64,000 bases of DNA. Origin: Chlorobiota bacterium (GTDB taxonomy: Bacteria; Bacteroidota; Chlorobiia; Chlorobiales; Chlorobiaceae). This document shows positions 18,039 to 28,500 of the stretch, one piece after another. The notes under the pieces were generated by a model. That model was not told where the DNA came from. It made no database searches and was given only the letters and a program-made list of their open reading frames with translations. Where the stretch lies: NCBI GenBank assembly GCA_016868665.1, contig VGGK01000005.1, positions 1-64,000 of the forward strand, read 5' to 3'. How positions within the stretch are numbered: the first letter of the stretch is position 1; every line of letters begins with the position of its first letter. The position numbers and the translations under genes are program-made.

Positions 18039-19184
18039 ATGACCTCGACATTATCGGATTATTCCGGGCTGATTGTTGCGCCGCATGAACCGCCCTGCCT
18101 CTCGATTTACCAGAAAACCCACCGTAGTCATCCCGATAACCTGCAGGATCCCATACGGTTCCGGAATCTCTTGAAAAAGCTTGAAGGAATGCTGGAAAAG
18201 AAGTATCCCGTAAAGGTGACAGAGCCTCTTCTTGAACCCTTTTTCAGACTGGCCGGCGATCATCACTTCTGGAATCATGCGCTTGATGGCCTTGCGGTAT
18301 TCGGTTCACCGGAGATGTTCAGGGTCTACACGCTCCAGGAAGAGGTCCAGGACAAGGCGATGGTTGCTGACAGTTTCTATACAAAACCTCTGCTGCGCAT
18401 TTTCCAGTCTTATGCTCGCTATCAGATTCTTGCGCTTTCACGCGACAAGGTGCGACTCTATACCGGCACAAAACACGCCCTTGACCGTGTAGATCTGACA
18501 GGCACCGTACCGCAGACCCTGGTCGAGGCTCTCGGAGAAAAGATAACCCCGCCTCACCAGACCGTCGCTTCCTACGGGGGCACCAAAGGAAATGCCATGC
18601 ATCATGGACACGGATCGAAGAAAGACGAGGAGGAGATCGATACTCTGAGGTTTTTCCGGATGGTGGACAGTACCGTGCTGGAACATCATTCGAAGCGCTC
18701 GCAACTGCCGCTTATTCTTGCCGCCCTCCCGGAAAATCAGGGTCGTTTCCGCCGTATCAGCCAGAACCACCTGCTTCTCGACGATGGCATCGTAACGAAT
18801 CCCGACAGCATTCAGGAAAATGCTTTCCATGAACAGGCATGGGCCATTATCGAACCGCAACTGCAGCACCGGCTCCATGCAATGCTCGAAGAGTATTCGG
18901 AGGCCCTCCCGAAAGGCATTGGCTCCGACGATCTCGAAAAAACAGCTGCAGCGGCGGCAGCCGGCAGGGTCTCCGTGTTGTTCATCAATAACGATGTCCG
19001 GATTTCTGGACTTCTTGACAGGCAAACGAGAATGATTACCGTCGGCACACCTGAGTGTGCCGGTGAAAACGACCTGCTCGATGACCTCGGCGAACTTGTG
19101 CTCAGAAATGGCGGAAAAGTGGTGGTCCTGCCATCTGAAAAAATGCCTGCCGAAGCGGGTTTCGCAGCAACATTCCGCTATTAG
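18039..19184 (+). CDS. baeRF3-like protein (bacterial archaeo-eukaryotic release factor family)
   Basis: A 381-residue protein starting at the ATG at 18039 (MTSTLSDYSGLIVAP), preceded by AAGGAG seven bases upstream; a reading 18 residues longer lacks this site. The N-terminus CLSIYQKTHRSHPDNLQDPI, the RFRNLLKKLE helix and the C-terminal SVLFINNDVRISGLLDRQTR fit the baeRF3 group, bacterial relatives of the peptide-chain-release-factor/pelota fold. These are proposed to act in ribosome rescue or translational stress but are poorly characterised. The central segment is His-rich (MHHGHGSKKDEEEIDTLRFF), as in that group. It is monocistronic, ending at the terminator at 19256-19283. Confidence 0.65.
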   Translation: MTSTLSDYSGLIVAPHEPPCLSIYQKTHRSHPDNLQDPIRFRNLLKKLEGMLEKKYPVKVTEPLLEPFFRLAGDHHFWNHALDGLAVFGSPEMFRVYTLQEEVQDKAMVADSFYTKPLLRIFQSYARYQILALSRDKVRLYTGTKHALDRVDLTGTVPQTLVEALGEKITPPHQTVASYGGTKGNAMHHGHGSKKDEEEIDTLRFFRMVDSTVLEHHSKRSQLPLILAALPENQGRFRRISQNHLLLDDGIVTNPDSIQENAFHEQAWAIIEPQLQHRLHAMLEEYSEALPKGIGSDDLEKTAAAAAAGRVSVLFINNDVRISGLLDRQTRMITVGTPECAGENDLLDDLGELVLRNGGKVVVLPSEKMPAEAGFAATFRY

Positions 19185-19255
19185 GCCGAAACCTTTGGGG
19201 CGCGCCCCCTGGAGAAAAACGTTGCTGAACGGGAAAAAACGCTGCTGCGCAGCAG

Positions 19256-19283
19256 GCCGAATCCCGTAAAATCCGGCTTTTTT
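19256..19283 (+). terminator. Terminator after the baeRF3-like gene
   Basis: GCCGAAT (19256-19262) pairs with ATCCGGC (19271-19277) with one mismatch and is followed by TTTTTT. A 14-base palindrome CTGCTGCGCAGCAG (19242-19255) adjoins it and could form an alternative stem with ACGGG/CCCGT. Confidence 0.6.
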
Positions 19284-19402
19284 GGTTATACTGTCGTTAT
19301 GAATCGTCCAGGCTGGCAAGGACTCAATACTCCGCTCAACGCCAGTAGAGGAAAACATGTCCATGCTGACGATCCTCCTTTCAACATCCAGACCCGGCCC
19401 TT

Positions 19403-20092
19403 ATGACCCCGCTCTGGTACCGTTTCCAGCAGCTCTCGCTCCCTGAACTTGTCGCCGAAGGGGAAAACGAGCAGACCGAGTTCAAAAGACTCGTGCACTC
19501 TGCGTCCAAAATCGCCAAACCCATCACTGCTTTCGCCAACAGCACGGGAGGCGTCATTCTGATCGGAGTGGACGACGACAGACGAATCGTCGGCATCCAC
19601 AGCGAGAAGGAAACCCTTGAAATCGTCCATGAAGCCCTCCGTTTCCACATCGATCCGGAACCGGAAATCGACATCTACGTCGAGGAGTTCAAACGCCGGC
19701 TCGTACTCATGGTGCTCGTACCCGAAAGCCCCGACAAGCCGCACTTCCATATCGAGCACACCACCGACCCCCGAACCCGGATATCTGTAACGGAAAAGCG
19801 GGTCTACACCCGCGAAGGCAGCCGAAACCGGTCTCTGTGCGACGACAGGATCGCACTCATGCAGTCGAAGAAAAATCCCCTGAAACTTTCGTTCGGTGCC
19901 GGAGAGATGCAGCTCTTCGGGTACCTACGGGAGCACCGGCATATAACCGCCGAGGGATACGCAAAAATGGCAGGCATATCGCTCCAGAAAGCAAGGGAAA
20001 CCCTTGTCGCTCTGGTTCGCTCGGGGGCGATCGTGCTCCTCAGCGAAGGAAAACGGAGCTATTACGCGCTGGCGGCTCAGGCGATGCCATAG
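19403..20092 (+). CDS. AlbA_2 (Schlafen-like) putative DNA-binding protein
   Basis: A 229-residue protein. Residues about 18-135 form an AlbA_2 domain: [60 protein letters not shown]. The C-terminus (about 160-225) is a winged-helix-like region: [38 protein letters not shown]. The family is linked to nucleic-acid binding and transcriptional control; the target is unknown. The gene ends 16 bases inside the convergent epimerase gene. A possible -10 TATACT lies near 19288-19293. The start is chosen as the first Met with a good domain fit, since no strong ribosome site is visible. Confidence 0.75.
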   Translation: MTPLWYRFQQLSLPELVAEGENEQTEFKRLVHSASKIAKPITAFANSTGGVILIGVDDDRRIVGIHSEKETLEIVHEALRFHIDPEPEIDIYVEEFKRRLVLMVLVPESPDKPHFHIEHTTDPRTRISVTEKRVYTREGSRNRSLCDDRIALMQSKKNPLKLSFGAGEMQLFGYLREHRHITAEGYAKMAGISLQKARETLVALVRSGAIVLLSEGKRSYYALAAQAMP

Positions 20093-21087
20093 TAGCCGCG
20101 ATACCACTCGACAAACCGTCTGACACCTTTCTCGACCGGTGTTTCCGGCTTGTAGTGCACGTCCTGCATGAGCTGATCCACATCGGCATAGGTATCGGGC
20201 ACATCGCCCGGCTGCATGGGAAGGAACTCCTTTTCAGCGGTTTTGCCGAGCTCGCGCTCAAGCGCGCCGATGTAATCCATGAGATTGACCGGCTTGCTGT
20301 TACCGATGTTGTAAACCTTCCAGGGTGCACGGCTCGAACCGGGATCGGGATGCAGTCCTGACCACTGGGGGTTACCTTCAGCCGTGTGGTCGAGCGTGCG
20401 GATTACCCCCTCGACGATATCGTCGATGTAGGTGAAATCGCGCCGGTGTTTGCCGTAGTTGAACACCTTGATGGGCCTGCCGGCAAGAATTGCATCAGTA
20501 AAAAGAAAAAGCGCCATATCGGGGCGACCCCAGGGACCGTAAACAGTAAAGAAGCGCAAGCCGGTTGCGGGAATATTGTAGAGATGACTGTAGGTGTGCG
20601 CTATCAGCTCGTTGGCTTTCTTGCTGGCCGCATAGAGGGAGAGCGGATGATCGACGTTGTCATGCACGGAAAACGGCATGGTTTCGTTCGCGCCGTACAC
20701 CGAACTCGATGACGCATAGACCAGATGGGCCACTCCGTTATGGCGACACCCTTCGAGAATGTTCAGAAAGCCCTGTATATTGCTGTCGATATAGGAATGA
20801 GGATTGATGATGGAATAACGGACGCCTGCCTGTGCGGCAAGGTTGACAACCTTGTAGAATTTTCCGTTGCGAAAAAGTTCTTCCATAGCAGGACGTTCGG
20901 CAAGATCGGCCTTGACGAAACGGAAATTCGCATGAGGTTTCAGGCGTTCGAGCCTGGCCTTCTTGAGGCGCACATCGTAATAATCGTTCAGGTTGTCAAG
21001 GCCTGTAACGATCTCTCCCCTTTCAAGAAGCCGTTGACAGACATGAAAACCTATAAAACCTGCCGCGCCGGTAACGAGAATGTTCAT
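20077..21087 (-). CDS. NAD-dependent sugar-nucleotide epimerase (UDP-glucuronate 4-epimerase type)
   Basis: A 336-residue extended SDR. NAD site [10 protein letters not shown] (about 7-16), active-site [10 protein letters not shown] and YAASKKANE (Tyr-xxx-Lys), and the family marker [14 protein letters not shown] match the CapI/LpsL UDP-glucuronate 4-epimerase group. These supply UDP-galacturonate for capsule, LPS or exopolysaccharide. Length is normal. It is 124 bases downstream of an UpxY/NusG-like gene on the same strand, which suggests the two are co-transcribed. No glycosyltransferase or flippase genes follow; the next gene converges on it. Confidence 0.9.
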   Translation of the reverse strand: MNILVTGAAGFIGFHVCQRLLERGEIVTGLDNLNDYYDVRLKKARLERLKPHANFRFVKADLAERPAMEELFRNGKFYKVVNLAAQAGVRYSIINPHSYIDSNIQGFLNILEGCRHNGVAHLVYASSSSVYGANETMPFSVHDNVDHPLSLYAASKKANELIAHTYSHLYNIPATGLRFFTVYGPWGRPDMALFLFTDAILAGRPIKVFNYGKHRRDFTYIDDIVEGVIRTLDHTAEGNPQWSGLHPDPGSSRAPWKVYNIGNSKPVNLMDYIGALERELGKTAEKEFLPMQPGDVPDTYADVDQLMQDVHYKPETPVEKGVRRFVEWYRGYYGIA

Positions 21088-21211
21088 TGATTAACATGAT
21101 AGGATGATTGAAAAAGCCGGAACCACATCCGCTTCAAATTCACTGAAAATAAGAAAAATAAAGGGTGAAATCTGTACACGGACGGTGGTCGGGGAAAAGA
21201 GGATTGTCGCG

Positions 21212-21766
21212 CTATCCTTGAGAAGGATCTCTATCGGAATTACTCTCACAAGCATGCAGAGGTGCGAGCAGCTCAGGAAAAATACTGACCTCGATGCCCT
21301 GCATGATCCGTTCAAAGTAGACCACAAGCCTTGATTCGCGGCCTGCCTTCATCACAACTCCTTCAAGTCCCTTGAAGGGGCCGGCCGTCACCCGAACTTT
21401 CTGTCCGGGAGGAAGCAGGTTTACCGCTCCCCTGACAGCACCGGGCTCCCTGACAAGTTTCCTTATCCAGTCTATATCCCGGTTGCTGATAACCGACGGC
21501 GTTTTTCCTATACCGATGAACTTTACCACGCCATCGGTATCGAGCACCTTCACATGCTCCGACTTCATATCGATCCGTACAAATACATATCCCCTGAAAA
21601 GCGGTTCGCTGACTTTCTTCTTCCGGTCGCTCCACTGACGCCAGGTTTCGAGCAGAGGCAGAAATGACTCGATACGCTTGTCGATTAAATCCCTGTTAAC
21701 CTTTTTCTCATATCTGGATCGCACATAAACCGCATACCAGAATGCACTCCTGTCGTTGTCCGTCAT
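21212..21766 (-). CDS. UpxY-type NusG-family transcription antiterminator
   Basis: A 184-residue NusG paralogue. The N-terminal NGN domain begins FWYAVYVRSRYEKKVNRDLI and runs through PLFRGYVFVRIDM. The KOW motif is at PGQKVRVTAGPFKGLEGVV (about 120-138). The extra LPLLETWRQWSDRKKKV segment is typical of UpxY/RfaH-like specialised factors that help polymerase through long polysaccharide operons in Bacteroidetes and Chlorobi. Here it heads only an epimerase gene in view. The true housekeeping nusG should be elsewhere, beside ribosomal genes. Downstream gap to the epimerase is 124 bases with no gene. Confidence 0.8.
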   Translation of the reverse strand: MTDNDRSAFWYAVYVRSRYEKKVNRDLIDKRIESFLPLLETWRQWSDRKKKVSEPLFRGYVFVRIDMKSEHVKVLDTDGVVKFIGIGKTPSVISNRDIDWIRKLVREPGAVRGAVNLLPPGQKVRVTAGPFKGLEGVVMKAGRESRLVVYFERIMQGIEVSIFPELLAPLHACESNSDRDPSQG

Positions 21767-21983
21767 GAACGCTCTTGAAAATGTTGATCATGATTTTATA
21801 AGGGTGTATAGTACATCGAAGGAATCACTTTTCAAAATGAAGTATTATAAAGTTATATCATGCGCATTATTGGGTTACCTGTGACTCAATACCGGATAAC
21901 ATGCAGGAAATACCACAAAAAAACCCATACCCTACCCGGCGATTTTTTGAATAAAAGCCGGTACTCCCGTATCATTATTCTAA

Positions 21984-22178
21984 AGCGGCAAGGAAAAACA
22001 CCAAAATGACCAATTCAGGGAAGCCATCGAGGACTACGACCGTGCGGCAGTAGACTCACCAGGCACGGCAAAAATCTTCGGCAGCCGGACTGCGGCGAAA
22101 GATAAACCTGGCGATCGTCAGGGCGCGCCTGATGATGCCCGAACGGCAACGTGTCCCGGCGACGAGGATTCGCTATGA
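21984..22178 (+). pseudogene. Relic of a TPR-repeat gene
   Basis: Within the 518-base gap between the UpxY gene and tgt, the plus strand reads QFREAIEDYDRAAVDSPGTA, then KIFGSRTAAKDKPGDRQGA and CPGDEDSL before a TGA at 22176-22178. An upstream TAA at 21981-21983 and no good start bound it. The phrase REAIEDYDRA...AKIFGSR is a recognisable tetratricopeptide unit, so this is probably a fragment of a decayed TPR gene. The rest of the gap (21767-21980) shows no gene; an AT-rich TATAAT-like box on the minus strand near 21844-21849 may serve the UpxY promoter. Confidence 0.4.
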
Positions 22179-22224
22179 ATCCTTCGGATGCTCGGCTACG
22201 ATTGGCAGAAACTCTTTTATAATC

Positions 22225-22253
22225 CCGCCAAAACTCATTAGATTGGCGGTTTT
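22225..22253 (+). terminator. Terminator-like hairpin upstream of tgt
   Basis: Stem CCGCCAA (22225-22231) with TTGGCGG (22243-22249), followed by TTTT. It probably ended the decayed TPR gene. Confidence 0.6.
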
Positions 22254-22284
22254 CACCGCAACTCTTCGGGCGCAATAGTTAATA

Positions 22285-23424
22285 ATGCCGCTGCAATTCA
22301 ACCTTACATCCACCGACCCGCATTCGGCCGCTCGATGCGGAATGCTGCATACCGCTCACGGTGCAATACCCACGCCCATTTTCATGCCTGTCGGCACGAG
22401 GGCCAGCGTAAAATCGGTACCGACGGATCACCTCAAAGGACTCGGCGTGCATATCATTCTCGCCAACACCTACCATCTCTATCTGAAACCCGGCAACGAC
22501 ATCATCGAAAAAGCCGGAGGGGTGCACAGGTTCATGAACTGGAACGGTCCGCTGCTCACAGACAGCGGAGGTTATCAGGTCTACTCGCTATCCGACTTGC
22601 GGAAAATCACTGAAGAAGGGGTAACATTCAAGTCGCACCTGGACGGCTCGAAACTGCAGTTCACGCCGGAAAACGTGGTGGAGACACAGCGTATTATAGG
22701 CAGCGACATCATGATGCCGCTCGACGAATGCCCCCCATCGACTGCCGAACGCAGATACGTTGAAAAATCCGGCGAACTGACCATCCGTTGGGCAGAACGC
22801 GCAAGAAAGCATTTTGCAGTCACCTCCCCCCTCTACGGACACGAGCAGTACCAGTTCGGCATCACGCAGGGCGGCGTACATACCGATCTTCGCTCCATAT
22901 CGTCGAAAGCCCTCGTCGATCTCGATTTCGATGGCTATGCGGTCGGCGGCATGGCGGTCGGCGAGCCGGCCGAAGCCATGTACAGGGTACTCGAGCTCTC
23001 CCACACGCTTCTGCCTGAACACAAGCCTCGCTATCTCATGGGTGTAGGCACGCCGGAAAACATTCTCAACGCCATCGAACGCGGCATCGATATGTTCGAT
23101 TGCGTGATCCCGTCCCGCGAAGGGCGCAACGGAAGAGTCTATACCAGAAACGGCACCATGAACCTCCGTTCGGCAAAATATTCTGAAGATTTCCGGTCAA
23201 TCGACGAAGGATTCGATAACGAGGTGTGCCGAAGCTACTCCCGCGCCTACATCCGTCACCTGCTCAACGTGGGGGAAATTTTCGGCCTCACCCACTGTAC
23301 CATGCAGAACATCTCTTTCTTCATGTGGCTCACGGCAACTGCCCGGACTGAAATACAGAACGGGACCTTTACCGCATGGAAACAGGATTTTCTCCGGCAA
23401 TTCAACAGCAATACCAACAGTTAG
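22285..23424 (+). CDS. tgt: tRNA-guanine transglycosylase (queuosine synthesis), Zn site degenerate
   Basis: Exchanges G34 for preQ1 in tRNAs with GUN anticodons. The 379 residues have the catalytic segment LLTDSGGYQVYSL (Asp about 92) and the second nucleophile region GIDMFDCVIPSREGRNG (about 264-280), both as expected. The zinc-binding site normally reads CxCxxC with a later His. Here it is FDNEVC (about 310-315) and the His position reads MQN (Gln about 341), so three of the four ligands are absent. The YSRAYIRHLL helix that follows is intact. It forms a pair with rimO (3-base gap). Confidence 0.93.
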   Translation: MPLQFNLTSTDPHSAARCGMLHTAHGAIPTPIFMPVGTRASVKSVPTDHLKGLGVHIILANTYHLYLKPGNDIIEKAGGVHRFMNWNGPLLTDSGGYQVYSLSDLRKITEEGVTFKSHLDGSKLQFTPENVVETQRIIGSDIMMPLDECPPSTAERRYVEKSGELTIRWAERARKHFAVTSPLYGHEQYQFGITQGGVHTDLRSISSKALVDLDFDGYAVGGMAVGEPAEAMYRVLELSHTLLPEHKPRYLMGVGTPENILNAIERGIDMFDCVIPSREGRNGRVYTRNGTMNLRSAKYSEDFRSIDEGFDNEVCRSYSRAYIRHLLNVGEIFGLTHCTMQNISFFMWLTATARTEIQNGTFTAWKQDFLRQFNSNTNS

Positions 23425-23427
23425 TCA

Positions 23428-24744
23428 ATGCGCAAGGTCTTTCTGCACAGCCTCGGCTGCTCGAAAAACACCGTCGATTCAGAACGGCTGATGGCTCAGG
23501 CCGCAGCAAGCGGCACCATCTTCACCGATATGCCGGACGATGCCGAAATCATCCTCATCAACACCTGCGGCTTCATCCAGGACGCCAAAGAGGAATCAAT
23601 ATCGGAAATTCTGGCAGCAATAGATAAAAAACAGGAAGGCGAGGCACAGGAAATTTACGTCATGGGCTGCCTGCCGGAACTCTACCGCAGGGAGCTCGGA
23701 GAGGAGATGCCGGAGGTTGACGGCTTTTTCGGCACGCGCGAACTGCCGGAAGTGCTGGCCGCCATCGGCGCCCGGTACAGCGAAGAGCTTTTCGACCGCC
23801 GCATCCTGCTTACGCCCCCCCATTACGCATACCTGAAAATCGCCGAAGGATGCAATCGGCAATGCTCATTCTGCTCCATACCGACAATCCGCGGCCGATA
23901 CCGCAGTCAGCCTCCCGACCAGCTTCTCCGGGAAGCATCGCTGCTGAAACAATCAGGCGTGCAGGAACTGAACCTCATTTCGCAGGACATCAGCGTCTAC
24001 GGCTTCGACCTCGAAGGCAAGTCGCTCCTGAACGACCTCGTGCTGCGTCTGGCCGACATGGAATTCAGCCGCATCCGGCTGCTTTACGCCTATCCGCTGA
24101 ATTTTCCCATGGAGGTGATCGATACCATGCGCAAGCGCGAAAACATCTGCAACTACCTCGACATACCGCTGCAGCACATAAACGATCGCATCCTTCGATC
24201 CATGAACCGCGGCGTGGACAGAGCCGGGACCGTTCGTCTGCTTGAAGAGATACGCTGGCGTAACCCCGACATCCGGCTCCGTACAACCATGATTGCGGGT
24301 TATCCCGGCGAGTCCCGCGAGGAGTTCGAGGAACTGCTGCGGTTCGTCGAAGAAATGCGTTTCGACCGTCTCGGCTGCTTCCCATACAGCCACGAGGAGC
24401 GCTCTCCTGCATGGCAACTCGAAGACGACGTTAGCGTTGAAGAAAAACAGGATCGCGTGGCCGAACTGATGGAACTGCAGGAGGCCGTTTCGCAGGAAAA
24501 AAATCGGGAGTTCGAAGGAAAAGAGGTAGAGGTGCTCGTCGATCAGGTTGAGCAGAACATGGCATTCGGCCGCACCGAATACGATGCTCCGGAAGTGGAC
24601 AATGAATGCATCCTCGAAACCGGAGGGTTCGAAGTCCGGCCGGGCATGTTCTGCCGCGCCCGCATCACGGACTCAAACCCTTACGACCTCGAGGGAAAGG
24701 TTATCGTTATCCATGAGCAGGGGATCAGCAGATCGGCCGATTAA
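23428..24744 (+). CDS. rimO: Ribosomal protein S12 methylthiotransferase RimO
   Basis: Radical-SAM enzyme adding a methylthio group to the conserved Asp of ribosomal protein S12. It has 438 residues. The UPF0004 domain carries three Cys (SLGCSKN, NTCGF, MGCLPELY) for the auxiliary [4Fe-4S] cluster. The radical-SAM motif is EGCNRQCSFCSIP (about 143-155). The C-terminal TRAM-like domain (EVLVDQVEQNMAFGRTEYDA, PGMFCRARITDSNPYDLEG) binds substrate. Length normal. It follows tgt by 3 bases, an evident operon of RNA/ribosome modification genes. It overlaps the convergent DUF2461 gene by 20 bases. Confidence 0.95.
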   Translation: MRKVFLHSLGCSKNTVDSERLMAQAAASGTIFTDMPDDAEIILINTCGFIQDAKEESISEILAAIDKKQEGEAQEIYVMGCLPELYRRELGEEMPEVDGFFGTRELPEVLAAIGARYSEELFDRRILLTPPHYAYLKIAEGCNRQCSFCSIPTIRGRYRSQPPDQLLREASLLKQSGVQELNLISQDISVYGFDLEGKSLLNDLVLRLADMEFSRIRLLYAYPLNFPMEVIDTMRKRENICNYLDIPLQHINDRILRSMNRGVDRAGTVRLLEEIRWRNPDIRLRTTMIAGYPGESREEFEELLRFVEEMRFDRLGCFPYSHEERSPAWQLEDDVSVEEKQDRVAELMELQEAVSQEKNREFEGKEVEVLVDQVEQNMAFGRTEYDAPEVDNECILETGGFEVRPGMFCRARITDSNPYDLEGKVIVIHEQGISRSAD

Positions 24745-25396
24745 GAAAATCAACCATCGGCTTCACCGTGCGGAACAGCACGGAAAGCCTCGCGACAAAG
24801 TCCTCAGCGGCGACTTCATCATCGCTGAAAAACTGCCGGGTATAGTACCCTTTGTACTTCAGGTATTCGATGGCCGGATCGGCGGCATCATACCCTTTGG
24901 GAGGTCGCCTGAGGAGACCGGATGGCAGCACGCCTTCGGGAAACTCCCTGCGAAACGCCTCTGACGACACTATCGAACTCCACTCGCTGAAATGCCCGTC
25001 GATCTCTTTTCTCAGGCGTTCAAGAACCGCGGATTCAGGCATGTAAACGCCTCCTCCGGCAAACGACTCCCCATCGGGTCCGATATGCACATAGTAGCCT
25101 CCGAACGGACTCTTTCGACCGCCGCGACTGATAAAAACGAAGAAATTGGTTTTGTATGGCGACTTGTCTTTTGAAAAACGTACGTCGCGATGGATCCTCA
25201 TGATGCAGGATTTCGGGTCGAGTCCGGCAGCCTGGATGGCATTATCGAAGCCCGAAATTTCCCTGAGCAGATCCGAACTGAAACCAAGCAAATCGCCGTA
25301 GACCTCCTGGTACTCCTGCCTGTGCAGATCGAACCACTCGCGGGTGTTGTTTGCCCTCAGGTTTCCGAGAAACGACAGTATTGAAGAGGTGAGCAT
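24725..25396 (-). CDS. DUF2461 family protein
   Basis: A 223-residue protein matching DUF2461 (TIGR02453 group): NNTREWFDLHRQEYQEVY, MRIHRDVRFSKDKSPYKTNF, GYYVHIGPDGESFAGGGVYM and RPPKGYDAADPAIEYLKYKG. The family is widespread and biochemically uncharacterised. The conserved RFSKDKSPYKTN block suggests a phosphate- or nucleotide-binding pocket, but that is speculation. No signal peptide or membrane segment. Its 3' end overlaps rimO convergently. The 153-base gap to the patatin gene upstream shows no gene. Confidence 0.85.
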   Translation of the reverse strand: MLTSSILSFLGNLRANNTREWFDLHRQEYQEVYGDLLGFSSDLLREISGFDNAIQAAGLDPKSCIMRIHRDVRFSKDKSPYKTNFFVFISRGGRKSPFGGYYVHIGPDGESFAGGGVYMPESAVLERLRKEIDGHFSEWSSIVSSEAFRREFPEGVLPSGLLRRPPKGYDAADPAIEYLKYKGYYTRQFFSDDEVAAEDFVARLSVLFRTVKPMVDFLNRPIC

Positions 25397-25549
25397 CTCC
25401 TGCTGTTATGATAAATAAATTAAAAACGTACCCGTTTCTGCTGATTCTATAACGGTTTCTGTCTGAGCACGACGTTGTCGTGCGAAATGGACACCATCAT
25501 CGGTTTCCATGAAACCATCAATGATGACGGTCTACGGAAACATGCCTGT

Positions 25550-28500
25550 TTATTTCACCCATCCAGAGAAATCGCGGAACCTTTCGTGAATATCCGAAAA
25601 AACCGACCACCACTGTTCCTGCATTCCTGTAACCGCAGCCAGGGCGGCAATGCCGGAAAGCAGCAGCGCGAGAAGAACTGCCGTCGCAATGCTTTTCATG
25701 ATTCGGGAAATCCGTTTTTTCGACAGCAGGAGATCCTGCAGCCAGAGCAGCGTAACATGCAGTGCCCCGGTTATTGCGGCAATCATTAATGCAAGCCGCT
25801 GAACTGATTCGTTCACGAACAGATATCCCGCAACAATCAGCAGCACCTCGAACAGGTAGAGCAGCTTGATCCAGTGTCTGAACAACAGACTTGTCATGGT
25901 ACGAGGTACTGCCGCTTCGACAAGCCACCAGAAAAAGGTACCGGCCCTCGTAAGAACAGAGAGATAACTCTTTCCTGCAAGATTGTACTGTTCGGCGATG
26001 CCGGAAAGAATTTTTCCGGTCACGGTGGTAGCCCTCGCCGCATTTTTCAGCGCACTTTCAGGATTGAGACCCTTGTTCACTGAAAATATTCTTTGATAGT
26101 GATCACGAAGTTCGCGTTCATCGAGATCTGCTGAAATTCCGGAAGATTTCTGCTGCCGAGGTACTGAATCAGCCGCATGCTTCTGCAGGGTACGAACGAA
26201 CCTCGTCAGCGCATCGGATTCCGGTTTTCCGCTCTCCGGCCGCATAAACGCCTCTACAAGCAGGTCTTTTGCCTCTTTGCGGCCCATCGTGCTGATGGTA
26301 TCGAGCACAATGGCGCTCTGAGCTTCGCCGATATACCTGCCCGCTTCCGCCCTGTCGGGCACAAGTGCCGAAATGATACGCTCAGCCCCGTCGAGCTGAC
26401 CCCACATAATGTCATTCCGTCTCCACCGCTCCTCCAGGAATGCACCGAAACTGCCGAGCGCGGTTCCCGCAAGCTTCCGCAACCTGCACTCCCGTTCATC
26501 GACAAGAAAAGTCGCATCTTCCGGACTGATGCGCGAAACGTCCACACGACCGGCTTCACCTGCTCCCGTTCCATAGAGGATGGGAAACAGCACCATATCG
26601 TAATCGCTGTAATTTCTGTAGTACGCCTGTAAAATCAGACGGGCCGATATCCGGCCGCTGGTTCCCGCTCTGCCGGCAGCGTCCATACAGAGAATATCCC
26701 GGCAGGCTTCGTCGCTTTTTTCGATGGCAACTCTCAACGAAGTTTCAACCGCTTTGCCGATCTCGTCCAGCAGTCTGAGAACAGCCTGGTTTCTTTTGAG
26801 AAAATTGCGTGCCAGCTCATCGCTATCCTGATCCCGGGCAATTCCTCCGGAATCGAAACTCCCGGGAGTCCATGTACCTGATGTTCGGAATCGATTCTTA
26901 TCGAGAAAATAATCAATAACATGCCGAAAAGAGTTTTCGCGCTCTTCCGATGGCCCGACGGCGCAGGTCGCGCTTTCGCATCCGCTTCCGGCAGCAAGAA
27001 TTTCTGAACTGGAGGAGAGCGCATGAACAAGTCGTTCGACCAGCTCATGAATCGGCTGACCTCGCGGAGTTTCCGGGGCGAAATCGGCATCAGCCCTGAA
27101 CCGCGAACGAAGTCTGCGTCCGACATCCATAAGCATGGCCTGCATACGCATAACGGTCTTCCTGATCAAAAGCAGTTCCTCTCTGAAGGACTCCATCCAT
27201 ACTCCATCGCGAGGTGCCGGCTGCTCGGGCCAGTCTGCTGCTTCGTGCTGAAAAGCATCGTCATCGAGCAGGTAAAGGCGGTCTATCTGACGTTTGAGAA
27301 AATTGAGCCTGCGGAGCGGAAACGTCAGATCGAAAGCGTGCAGAAAGGAGTTCATGGTTTCCGGTGGCTGGTCAGAAGAGGTCTCGCTGCCGCGGTATTC
27401 CACAAACTTCATTTCCCGCCAGGCATTGAGAAGGTTTCTGAAAACAAACACAGTATCGGAATGTTCGTCAAAGCCGCCTACCCTTGCAAGAAGCCTGCCG
27501 AAATCGTCAGTAACCGCTTCGATTTCAAGCCTGTGGTAGGCCACATAGCCGGGACCTTTGCGGAGGGTCATGTCGGCAAGATCGAGCATAGCCCACTCCC
27601 GGTCGTTCAACAGGGGTTTTGCCCATATCGGCTCGGGTTCGGCAAAAACGCCTCCGGCACTCTTCTCTTTTCTTGCCATCCATTCGCCGTATAAAGCCTT
27701 GTATGGAGGTATCCATCTTGACTCGTTCTTGTCGCGGTCCAGATTTCTGATAATGCGTTCTATTCTCTCGAACAACCGGTTTCGTTCGAGGATTTTTTCA
27801 AGATCTTCCCGAATGGTTTCATATCGGGGAAGCTTGAGCAGGGCATCTATTGAGTTTTCAAAAGCGTTGGGCCGCTCCTCTTTTTCGCTTGCCGATTCCG
27901 GATGTTCCGGAACCGGTTCGATATAGAGCAGTTTTCGTTCCACCGGATAATCGGAATGCCTTGCCGATATTGATTCAATCGCATATGAAAAAGGTTTGTT
28001 ATCAAGATAACCTCCATCACCGAATGACCGGAACCGGTACCCGACGGTTCCGGTCGGTGGTTTTTCAGGATAGTTTTTGAAGAATCTTATCCATCGCTTT
28101 CCTGTTGAAAAAAACTCCTCCTTGTAGCGCTTGTTCCTGAGGACTTCATCGATATCGCTGAGCATAACAGGCTCGAAGGCAAACGGAAACGAAGAGGTCG
28201 AACGGGCGGCAAACGCAAGCATGGGATTGTTTTCCGATACAAAATCGTTCCATGATTCACTGCCGGATCGGGAATGGGAAAAGCGGAAGACCGTCTGGTG
28301 TTTTCTCTCGTAAACCGTCGAATCGGATAATTGTAAAGGAAGAGTGAGACCGAGAATATCGGTCGTCGTCACAAACAGGTCAAGTTCGTCAACGTATGGC
28401 TTGCCGTTTGAATCATCATTATCCGTCCGCTCCATTTTTTCAAAAGCCTCGAGAAGTTTCTGATACATCCTCTGGCTGTTGAAAAGCGATCGGGGTTCTT

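Noticed and set aside
22015-22275. Minus-strand frame of 86 codons before tgt
   Set aside because: Antisense to the TPR relic and terminator; composition is unlike a protein.
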